In this document: positions 45,431 through 55,365 of the stretch, one piece after another | How positions within the stretch are numbered: position 1 is the stretch's first letter | Layout of the letters: every line of letters starts with the position of its first letter | NCBI GenBank assembly: GCA_027475525.1 | Contig: JAMWFC010000005.1 | Location: 310,001 to 374,000, forward strand | Length of the DNA stretch: 64,000 bases | Direction: 5' to 3' | DNA from: Macrolepiota albuminosa | Taxonomy: Eukaryota > Basidiomycota > Agaricomycetes > Agaricales > Agaricaceae | Made by a program: the position numbers and the translations under genes | The notes under the pieces: model-generated | The model's input: the letters and a program-made list of their open reading frames with translations, nothing else | Databases searched by the model: none | What the model was told of the DNA's origin: nothing

Positions 45431-48400
45431 TCAAAGTGAGTAAGGTGTGATATTTCTATGTAGGTGTGGGTGGGTGGGTAAAGATTTTCGAATAAGATGA
45501 AGAGAGTGTATGAAATAAGTGGGTCCACAAGGGGTTGACCCTTGCCGTGATTTGTTGCTGGGCTCATCCAACACCTCCCTCATCCAAGGGGAAGTGGGGC
45601 CATAGGGCAGCAGCCACTGCCAGTTGGGTTCCTCCCTCAATGGTTCCTCTCCCTCGCCCTCTGCCACTGGAGGTTCTGCTACTGCTTCTCCTGCCCCCAG
45701 GTCTTCCTCCCCAACTGTGTCCTCATTATTGGCAGCTGCTGCCGCTTTTCCTGTGTTTCTCTCTCCCTCTCCTACCATTGCTGTGAGTGTACTCCCTGCT
45801 TCCTCTCTACTCTCCTCTACTACTAGGGGTGCCATTGCCATATCCCCCTCATTGTCAACTGCTGGCAAAGAGGCCCTCCTCAGATGAACAGGAGACAGTA
45901 GGCAACTAGGACCAGCTTCTTTACTGATGACAGGGAGACGGCTGGTGGCACGCATGGCTTCCAATTCTTTCATCTCCATGTTTTCAGGGGTGGAGGGAGG
46001 CAACACCATGTGAGCATGTTTTGCTCTGCCCCTTGGCGGAGGAAGGGACTTCACATTTTGAGGGGACTATTGTTTCTTGGCAATCCCTGGCACCTCGCTT
46101 GCTGACAGATTCAGACTCATCCCCTTGACATGTCAGCAGTGCCAAGGAGGCCTTGTTAACCTTTGCCATCTTACCAGCAGCAATGTCTTTCCACTGTCTC
46201 TTCACAAACTTCCTTGCCCTCTTAACCAGCACAGCCCAAGAAAAAGTCCTTTTCATGAGAGCATCTGGCACGCTGTCATGCTCACAACTCTTAGCACCAT
46301 CAATGGTGCAGGCACATTTGAGTGTGCCACACTGGTAGCAGGGCTGGGTGCCAGTTGGGAATCAGCAGCTTTCTGGGTCATTGTTGGCCCAGCACTTATT
46401 GCAGCTTACTGCCTCTTGTAATTCTTTAAATGCTTGGTGCATTGCTAATGACACCATGCATTTGTTCTTCATCTTGGGCATCTCAACCCCCTCCTTGAAC
46501 CCTCATCCAACGCTACCTCCTCCCAACATGGCAGCAGCAGCCCCTCCAACTCCTTGTCCTCAAACAAAACCTGACTGGGAAGCTGAGGCTAGGTCAGGAA
46601 CCAGTCTGAGATCACTAAGAGCTACTCACTGTGTATTGAGGGGCTGCTACTCTGTGAGACTAATAGAGGGTATTAGCAACCAATGATAGGACCACACACA
46701 GGTTAGGCGCATCAACAGCAGGCTCGGCATTGGCTCTGGAAACCTTGCTGCACTCGTTCCGAACTTGGCGCACGTGTTTTATCCATTTTAAGCCATTTCC
46801 GACAGCCACACATGACAAGAGACGTACCCAATCAGTGATAGTGCTGATGGCAGCAGGAATGACAAGTGACAGCGGGCAACATGCCATCGGCAAGTGTTGA
46901 CAGATGGCATCACTCAGGCAGCATGTGGTCTCACTAGCCAGCGGCAGCGCTTACAAGTTAGAATGATGGTATTTCCCTGTGATTGACAGCTTGGCATTTC
47001 ACCTTGGTGCCTGGCATCGCCTAGCACTTTCTTGTTATTTGGACAGACAGTATTTTTGTTAACCTCTCAATATTTAGTTTAATGCATGGTGACTACTTGC
47101 ACTCTTTTCAGTTCACTGCTCCTTGGCAACGCTTAGTCGTTTAATGACGGTGAACTCATCTTCACTATAAATATCTACCATTGTAGTCAGTTAGAAACAG
47201 AACAGAGTGCCCCACTTTACACCCCTCAGTTCACCCTACGGTTCAGGTTTCTTTTGAGCTGACTAAGTTCATAGTCGCCAACTGTCTGGACACTCTTGGC
47301 CTGCTTGCCGCAGTTACGCTTATGGAACCTATGTGCCTAGCACTTACGGCAGGCATCATGCAGCTTAGTCGTTGCTAAGCCTCTAGTTTCCTTCCCGTGT
47401 CCCCTTGCCACATTTAATCGTGTTCATCCTCCTACCCTTTTAGGCACACTTCGTCATTGGCGCAACTTCCTTACTGCCTTTCCTTGCTGACTATCGTTAC
47501 TGACTTACACCCAACCTTGCTGTTTAACTTTTTTTCAGACTTGTTTCCTGGGAACTGCCCAGGACTCCCTCAAACTTAGTGTGCCCAACGCATTATTACC
47601 CAGGTCAGTAGCCATAAACCATATCTGCTACTGATCTACTTTTGGGCATCATCACCAATAACAACTCTAAAATGTTGAAGACTCACCTTCTTCTTGGAAG
47701 CTGAGACCAGCTTCCTTGGCAAACCCAATCAACTTGCCAGCAGCACCAGGCTCTGAGCACTGCCACCATCTCTCACCATCAGAGTCTCCCTCCCAGCTAC
47801 AGGCATATCCTCCTTGGCAATCCTTTCCTCCTTGACCCCCGCTTGCCTGCAATCCTCCAACACACATTCCTGTTCAGCCAATAGTTGTTCTCACTTCTTG
47901 AGGGCTCTGGTGATTTCCCATGAATCATGGGAAACCTCCTCCTGGAGGGCTGCCATCTCCTCATTGACTTGTAGATGCACCAGGGGTGCCAGCACCTCCT
48001 GCTTACTATGAAGAGACAAGTCAGACCAGAACTAAGTCAGCAACCAGTTAGAAATACTCATCTTGGCACAGCACCACTTACCATCATGGGGAGTGCACCA
48101 GAAAGGATGTCCTCCAGCTTGTCCTCAATAGTGGGAACAGCAGGAGGCACCTAGGGTCTAGATTAGTTAGCAGACCCACAAAACAAGGAAATGGCTCTAG
48201 CCACTCAGCACCATGGTGCTTCACATAGTGGGCATGACACCACTCCCGCACCTTGATCTCACAGTCCCAGCCAACCCCAAGAACGTGAACCTCTAACCAC
48301 TGTTCATATAGGCACATCACACCAACAATCAGGTTAGTAGGCATCTTGGCACCCACATTTTCAATATGCTGAGGAACTTGTTGGCCTTTGCAATGTAGGC

Positions 48401-48631
48401 ATAGACAGCATCTTGTGCCTCCTGGGTTGGCACAATAGGTGGAGTTGGAAATCAGAAAGACATAGTTGCAGAATAGAGTGCCAGAAATTTTCAAGGAAAA
48501 GAGATGGAGTTCCAATTCACATGCTAGGACTATAAGGAGATTTCAGGGGATGCATGGGCCACCAGTCATAAAACAGTAATGGTAGCTATTTTTGGTGACT
48601 GGGGACAGTCAGTTTTTCAGTTGGGGAGAGA
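45431..48631 (-). pseudogene. C' : CpG-depleted remnant of a C-like element, antisense gene 1
   Basis: The minus strand keeps pieces of the C antisense gene 1. Near 48330-48180 it reads YEQWLEVHVLGVGWD...VREWCHAHY (exon 1). The cysteine cluster at 46403-46308 has the same CX2CX8CX8CX2CX6C spacing. The segment after it is at 46271-46140 (DALMKRTFSWAVLVKRARKFV). Pol is absent. CpG is almost missing, and one cluster Trp codon has become a stop. A solo LTR (46684-47654) is inserted in it, and a polypurine tract (48620-48631) leads into a C-type LTR. Confidence 0.75.
46684..47654 (+). repeat. Solo LTR of the C' family (971 bp)
   Basis: Starts TGATAGGACC and ends GGCATCATCA, like the C LTR. It is flanked by ccaa on both sides (46680-46683, 47655-47658), a 4-bp TSD. 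It lies within the antisense gene of C'. It arose by recombination between two LTRs. Confidence 0.85.
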
Positions 48632-49424
48632 TGATAGGACTACACACAGGCTAAACGCATCAACGGCAGGTTCTGCATCAGTTCCAGACATCTTCTGTGT
48701 GTGTGCCAAACTTGGTGCACATGATTTATCCATTTTAGGCCTTACTCAATGGCCATGCATGGCAAGTAATAGATTCAATCAGTGATAGCACTGGCAGCAG
48801 CTGGAATGACAGCTGGCATCATGCTGCTGGCAAGCATTGACAGGTAGCATCAATCAATTAGCATGTGGTGCAGCTAGCTGATGACAGTGCTTATGAATTA
48901 GAAATAATGTCATTTACTTGTGATGGGCAGCCTGACATTTACCCTGGCATCTGATGCCTCTTGGCACCCCTCCTTCAGTCAGACAGACAGCTTTCTTGCT
49001 TCATTTCTCAACATTTAGTTTAATGCATGATGTTTAATTATATTACTTACAGTTCACTGCCCTTTGGTGACCCTTAGCTACTTGGCAATGGGGAACTTGT
49101 TTCTCACTATAAATACTTACCATTGTTACTAGTTACTAGAGAACAGAGTACTCCAGTTTACACCCCTCTCACCTCATGGTTCAGATTTCTTTTGAGCTGA
49201 CTAAGTTTCTAGTCGCTAACTGTCTGGACACCCTTAGCCTGCTTGCTGCAGTTATGCTTACAGAATCTATGCACCTTGCACCTATGGCAGGCTTCACACA
49301 GCTTAGTCATTGCTAAGTCTCTAGTTTTCTTACCACGTCCTCTTGCTGCACTTACTCATATTTACCTCCCCACCTCCTTTAGGTGCACCTTGTCTTTAGT
49401 GCACCTTCCTTACTGCACACCCTT
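48632..49424 (+). repeat. C'-type 3' LTR, truncated
   Basis: Starts TGATAGGACTACACAC after a polypurine tract and resembles the solo LTR at 46684 throughout. It is cut at 49425 by a minus-strand B-type LTR. Confidence 0.75.
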
Positions 49425-50191
49425 TGTCAGGTTTTGCTGAGTCAGGAGCTTTCCAGGAAAGCAATGCCCTTATAAGGCAGACTTGATCTACATGTACCTG
49501 GGTGTCTGAAACTCCAGACTGTGCTCCAGGGTTCAAGACATGAACAAGGGATTCCTGGGGTAAGGGACTTAGTCTGGGATCAGGTGAAGTCCAAAGAGAT
49601 GAGGGGTTAGGGTCAAGTCAAGAACTGGGGGTTCTAAGATGAGACTGAGTCAGTAAAACTTAAGTTGCAAAGTGCATACCAATCTTAAGAGCACACAAAC
49701 AAGTTGAGTGTGCTAGTCAAAGCATGCCAGTCAGTGCATACTGGTCAATCAAAAGGGCATGCAAACAATCAATGTAATATCAAGACTAAAGTACAACAAG
49801 GGGGCAGCTACTCTTTAAGTACTGGTGGGGGCTACTCCAGGTTCCTGAGAGGTTCCAGGATGTTTGGCGTGGTTCCAGGAGTTAATGGGCAGCAACAATG
49901 GAGGGGGGATTGTATACCAGGGATTATGCATGTAGGGTGTGCAATTAATTGGTGCAGAGGGGTGGCCCTGATGCATGATGCGTGATAGCCGGAGTGACTG
50001 ATGTGATTTGATGATCAGCAGATGTGCCAGCAGACCATTCTGAGGTACTTGATGCAGGGTTGTCAAGGGGTGCAGCATGATGGCAGTGTTGGCAGTTGTG
50101 ATGGCAGAAGTTGTGTCATGGGGTTGGGAGGAGTCCTGGATGGGGTTCTGGGTGTGTTCTGGGGTAGTCCCAGGTGAGAGGGGTCATGACA
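49425..50191 (-). repeat. B' LTR, CpG-depleted
   Basis: In element orientation it starts TGTCATGACC and ends CCTGACA, matching the B LTR along its length with C-to-T and G-to-A changes at former CpG sites. It is the 3' LTR of a minus-strand B-like element; its internal 3' end follows to the right. Confidence 0.8.
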
Positions 50192-50450
50192 TCACCCCCC
50201 TCTCAGCACTGAAACCCTCTGAGGCACATGTTATTGGTGGTTTGGGCCAGGAGTCCAAGCATGGGAGCCAGGGTCCTATCTTTTGACATGTAGTGAAAAA
50301 AAAATTGCTATAAAACTCAACTATGTTGCATACACCAATACATTTGCCAATGCCCCTGCCTACCAATGAAGTCGCCTCTCTGGTCACATGGGAGGCCCAG
50401 GATGCAAGATACCAGTGCTGGCTTGACTGTGAGCACATGGCAGTGCTCAT
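50192..50450 (+). pseudogene. B' antisense gene, exon 1 remnant
   Basis: The plus strand here (antisense to B') keeps the start of the B-family accessory gene: TPIHLPMPLPTNEVASLVTWEA.DARY pattern from about 50323. The GTGAGT donor region is lost at a junction at 50450, where plus-strand pol begins. Confidence 0.65.
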
Positions 50451-52500
50451 TCAAAGTCTTTCCTGGGTTTCACTAACTTCTACCGGAGGTTCATAGACAA
50501 CTACTCCAGTATCACAAAACTCCTCAACCAGCTCATGTGCAAGGACATCACATGAAACTGAAACAGTAAGTGCCAGAGCATCTTTAATTTGCTCAAGGAG
50601 GCTTTCATAGTCACCTCTATACTCTGGCACTACAATCCCACCCTCTCAATTATCCTGGAATGTGATGCCTCCAACTATGCCATTGCCAGGATCCTCTTGC
50701 AGATGGGACCTGACAGTAGGGAACTCCAGCCAGTTGCCTTCTACACTCAGTCCATGATTGATGCCAAGCTCAATTACAATATCTACAACAAGGAGCTCCT
50801 TGCTATTATTGAAGACTTCAAGCAGTGACACACCTATCTCAAAGGAGCCCAACACCAGATTCAGGTCTAATCAGATCACAACAACCTTCAGTACTTCACC
50901 ACAACCAAGCAGCTCAGCCGGCGCCAGGCCCAGTGGTCCAAAATCCTCTTGGAATACAACTTCATGATCTAGTACTGCCTGGGACAACTTGAAGCTAAGC
51001 CTGAGATGCTCATCTGGCAACCCAACATCTATCCCAAGAAGTTATTTGAGGCAGAATGCAATGTGTTCAATCATCATGTGGTGATCTCTCCCAAACATCT
51101 GAATGCCATACTAATCCTAAACAATGAAGAAACCCTAAGCCAGATCTGCCATGCCTCTCAAGACAAGTACTTCACCAATCACAACCCCCGCAACCCCCTC
51201 AATGGTATTGACCTGGACCCCACCTTCTCTCTATCCCTCAACAAAAAGCTCCTCCTCTGAAATGGCCACATCTATGTTCTGGATCATGCCTGACTTCGAT
51301 ACAATGTCCTTTGCCAGCACCATGACCACAAGCTCTGCAAACATCCTGGGATATGTAAGACCCTTCAGCTTGTCTCCTGAACTTACTTCTGGCCCAGATT
51401 GAAGAAGGATGTGACCTGCTACATTTGATCATGTGAACCCTGCCTCTGGGCCAAGGTCCTCTGACATTGGTCTTATAGATTGCTGAAACTCTTGCTGGTT
51501 GGATGATGCCCCTGGTCCTCCATATCCATGGATCATATTGTTGAGCTCCTGAAATTGGAAGGGTTCCATGCCATTCTTGTTATTGTGTGTAGGCTAACCA
51601 AGCAGGGCATTGTCCTACCCTGTCACACCATGGACACCACCCCAGACTTCACCTGGCTATTTCTTGAGCACATCTTTGCCAGGCATGGACTCCTGGATGA
51701 CATAGTCTCTAACCATGGCCCACTTTTTGTATCTAAGTTTTGGACCTCCCTGTGTAAGGCCCTTGAAGTAAAGACTAACCTCTCTACCACCTACCACCTG
51801 GAGACTGACAGCCAAACCAAGAGGGTTAACCAGTCCATCAAGCAGTACCTCCAGCTATATGTCAACTATCTACAGGACAACTGGCATGCCAAGCTCCCCC
51901 TGGCCAAGTTTACCTACAACAACATGCTGCACTCTGCCACTGGGGTATCACCCTTCTTTGCCAACAAGGGGTACCACCCTCAACTGACCCTCTCACTCCA
52001 GGACATCCTGTTGCATGCTGCCCATAAAGTCACCCAGGATCTCTGGTCCCTTCACAAGTTCCTCCAGGAAGAGATTAATGTTGTGAACCAGGCCTATGTG
52101 AAATACACTGACCAAAAACAGGAAGACACCCCTGACTGGGCCCCCAGGACCAAGGGATAGTTAGATTGACACTACCTCTGTACCTGTCAACTCTTCCCAA
52201 AACTCAATCACAAACACCTCAGCCTGTTCAAGATTCTGAAGAAAGTCTTGTCCTGCACCTACAAGATCAAATTCCCCTCAGGACTCAAAGGTCTGCATCC
52301 GGTCTTCCATGTCCATCTCCTGGAGCAACACCCCCCAGACCTCTTTCCTGAATGATGCCCCAAACCCCCTCCCCCGGTCAAGGTCAAGGACAAATACCAC
52401 TACAAGGTTGAGGACATTCTTGACTCCTGGGACATCCATGGACAATCCCACTTCCTCATATGATGGAAGGGATATGGCCCATACCCCATGCCTCTGGACT
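50451..52500 (+). pseudogene. B' pol remnant (RT end, RNase H, integrase, chromodomain)
   Basis: Collinear with B 14790-16860: [24 protein letters not shown], then [12 protein letters not shown] RNase H, integrase ([33 protein letters not shown]) and a worn chromodomain near 52390-52480. Nearly every CpG of B is TpG or CpA here (for example gacgcgtcc becomes gatgcctcc), with many stops (such as TGA at 50826). Orientation is opposite to the B' LTR on its left. Confidence 0.85.
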
Positions 52501-52532
52501 TCATAGAGATTCAACTCCCATGTATATTTCAT

Positions 52533-52533
<1 letters not shown>

Positions 52534-52571
<38 letters not shown>
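52534..52571 (+). repeat. Poly-T tract (38 T)
   Basis: Lies where element B has ctgttttttc (about 16988), 3' of the chromodomain. It looks like slippage expansion, not a LINE or SINE tail, as no such element is next to it. Confidence 0.7.
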
Positions 52572-52678
52572 CCATTTTTCCTACTTTACTCTTTCTGATA
52601 CTTCAAAAGCCCAGGAATTGTCCCCTCCATGACAGAACCCAAAGAAGTCTCTTAGTTTACAGTTTGTTTTCTTTACAC

Positions 52679-53345
52679 TGATAGGCTTCTACTCGGACTG
52701 AGCACATCAAGGGACATTATAAGTCGACCAACACTTGACATACTGGAGACTCTAGCAACCAGTTTGGGTACAGAGCAGCCCTAGCTCTGTCGCTCTATTT
52801 GCAGGACTTATCCATTTATCCTAATCACCAGTTATCAGTCCTTCAGTGCACTCCATTCATCTACTTCAAGGATTGAGGAGGCTCAGAACTTATAGCGCTA
52901 GCACAATGGCAGAGAGTTGACTCTGACCATACCCCAATCAATACCGGAAGGGGTTAGCAGTTGGCACTGTCAATCACCGAGGCACCTCAATCAGAAGTTT
53001 AAAGGAATCAATGATGATGAGACAGGATACACGCAGACCCAACATTCAAATCTATCAAAAGATGGTACAATGTTTAGCACCGGGATTAGCGCTCATGGCG
53101 TCTGTTGAGGATTTTACAACCATACCCTGGAATGGCCTGACCAATTAAATTACATCAAAAAGTGAGCAGACTTGTACAATTTCTAAGTAGTTTTAGAGTT
53201 GCCATTGGTTGGCCTGACCAATTAAATTACATCAAAAAGTGAGCAGACTTGTACAATTTCTAAGTAGTTTTAGAGTTGCCATTGGTCACCATCATCCATG
53301 TGCTGCAGGTTGCCATTGACAGGTGGCCATTAGCTACAACCACGA
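52679..53345 (+). repeat. C-type LTR fragment
   Basis: Starts TGATAGGCTTCTACTCGG and follows the element C LTR for about 590 bp, with one 77-bp duplication (53133-53286). It is cut at 53346 by the B'' LTR. Confidence 0.8.
53133..53286. repeat. 77-bp tandem duplication, in C-type LTR fragment
   Basis: Second copy from 53210. Confidence 0.97.
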
Positions 53346-54039
53346 TGTCAGGTTCCGCTGAGTCGGGGGCTTTCTGGGAAAGCAACGCCCTTACAATGCG
53401 GACTTGATCTACAGATACTTGGGTGTCTGGAACTCCGGGGTTCAAGACGCAGACAGGGGTAATCCCGGGAGAGGGGACTCGGTCTGGGGGTTTTGAGTTG
53501 TGAGTAGCTGGGGGATGGGGTGGGGGTCGAGTCGTGAACCAGAGGTTCTAAGACGAGACCAAGTTAGCAAGTTAAAGTCACAAAGTGCGTACCAATCTTA
53601 GAGCACGCAATTATTCAAGCATGCCAGTCAAAGCGTGCCAGTCAGTGCGTACCAGTCAAGCAGAGGGCACACAACAATTCAAGTAATCCAAGTTAAGGTA
53701 ATATCAAGACTAGCGAATACAACGGGGAACTATGCTATAAGTACTACGGGACCAGGTCTTGGGGTTCCGGGGTGTCTGGGATGGGTTCCGGGGGTTATTG
53801 AGTAGTGGGTAGGGACTGTATACTTGGATTGCACGTGTGGGGCGTGCGATCAATTGGCGCAGAGGGAGCTGTGATGCGTGATGCATGATGGCCAGAAGCG
53901 AGTCACATGATCTGATCGTTGGCCGGGGCTGATGGTGGCTGATGGTGGCCCTTGATGCACATGATGGCGGTGTTGGTAGTTGTGATGGCGGGGCGTGTCC
54001 TGTGGGGTCGGAAGGAAAAATTTTACCATCAACTCAACC

Positions 54040-54604
54040 ATGTCGCGTACGCCAATGCATTCCCTGATGCCCCCACACACTAACAAGGTCGCGCCCCTCA
54101 TGGCCTGGGAAGCCCAGGATGCACGATACCAAGCTCGCCTTGACTGGGAGCACGTGGCAGAGCTCGTCTGGCAACGTGAGTGCTTCCTGCATCGTCTGCC
54201 TGTCTCAACTGACCTTCCTATTCCAGAACAACTCAATAATCCTGTTCTGGAAGCAGGTCCCAGTCGCATCGTCTGCCTGTCTCAACTGACCTTCCTATTC
54301 CAGAACAACTCAATAATCCTGTTCTGGAAGCAGGTCCCAGTCGGCACCTGGAGCCTGCTCCCGATGCGGGCCCTAATGCTCTCCCGGAGTCCTGCCCAAG
54401 TCATTCCATGCCTACCTTTGCGCAGATGACTGTCTGCCCTCCCCGTCCTCAACTCCCATCCTCAACCCCCTCCCCGCCCTAGGCTGCCCGCCCCCATTTT
54501 CGTCATTCCGGGATGGCAATAGGGGCCGTCTCTGAAGTCCCGGAGGGTCAACGTGTTGCGTGGGTGGACACGATGCAGGAGTTGTTTGGGGAGGCCCTGG
54601 AGAG
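54040..54604 (+). pseudogene. B'' antisense accessory gene, exon 1 and part of exon 2
   Basis: The start is the ATG at 54040 (MSRTPMHSLMPPHTNKVAPLMAW). Exon 1 is 54040-54175, 136 nt, the same length and phase as in element B, followed by gtgagt and an acceptor at 54226 (51-bp intron). Exon 2 begins NNSIILFWKQ/PEQLNNPVLEAG according to frame and is scrambled by the 77-bp duplication 54189-54342. It is ended by the B2 LTR. Confidence 0.65.
54189..54342. repeat. 77-bp tandem duplication, in B'' antisense gene
   Basis: Second copy from 54266. It spans the intron acceptor, so the acceptor appears twice. Confidence 0.97.
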
Positions 54605-55332
54605 TGTCACGACCCCTCCCCTCCGGGCCCACCCCGGGACACTCCCGGAACACCCTCCGGGACCCTCCCTCCGACCCCACAGGACACGCCCCGCCATCAC
54701 GAACGCCGACACCGCCATCACGCGCATCAAGGACCGCCATCAGCCGCCACCAGCCCCGATCAACGATCCCATCACGCATCACGCATCACGGCTCCACCCG
54801 CGCCAATTGATCGCGCGGCCCACACGCGCGATCCCGGTATACAGTCCCTGCCCGCTACTCAATGGCCCCCGGAACTCATCCTAGACACCCCGGAACCCCG
54901 AGACACGTTCCCGTAGTACTTATAGCATAGTTCCCTGTTGTATTCGGTAGTCTTGATATTACATACTTTGCATAACTGTTACATTGGTTATTGCGTGCCC
55001 TCTTGTTTGACTGGTACGCCTCGTTTGGTACGCTTCGACTGGCACGCCTTGGTATTCGCGTGCTATAAGTTTGGTACGCACTTCGCGACTCTTAAGTTAC
55101 TAACTTGGTCTCGTCTTAGAACCTCCGGTTCACGACTCGACCCCCTCTAACTCCCAGCCACTTTCATCCAAAACCCCCGGACTCTAGTCCCCTTTCCCGG
55201 GATTACCCTGTCCTCGTCTTGAACCCCGGAGTCCTAGCCCCGGAGTTCCAGACCCCCGAGTATCCGTAGATCAAGTCCGCATCGTAAGGGCGTCGCTTTC
55301 CCGGAAAGCCCCCGATTCAGCGGAACCTGACA
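54605..55332 (+). repeat. Element B2 5' LTR (728 bp)
   Basis: TGTCACGACC to CCTGACA, collinear with the B LTR but shorter by internal deletions. Contains agtcttgatatta at 54949-54961. Confidence 0.9.
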
Positions 55333-55345
55333 TAATATCAAGACT
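55333..55345 (+). promoter_or_regulatory. Self-complementary PBS of element B2
   Basis: taatatcaagact is the exact 13-base reverse complement of LTR bases 54949-54961. A TATA-like tatagcata lies about 25-30 bp before that site. It repeats the arrangement seen in B. Confidence 0.75.
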
Positions 55346-55365
55346 CTTTCCTTACACCGTTCTTG

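Larger units (their letters stand above)
53346..54604 (-). mobile_element. B'' : 3' end of a minus-strand B-family element
   Basis: The B-type LTR (TGTCAGGTTCC on the plus strand) runs from 53346 to about 54006. A deletion there removes the LTR start and the adjoining internal bases. The internal 3' region continues to 54604, where B2 is inserted. It is partly CpG-depleted, so intermediate in age between B' and B. Confidence 0.75.

Noticed and set aside
52534..52571. Poly-T as the reverse tail of a LINE or SINE
   Set aside because: It lies inside the B-family 3' region at a T-run present in B; no LINE ORF or TSD next to it.
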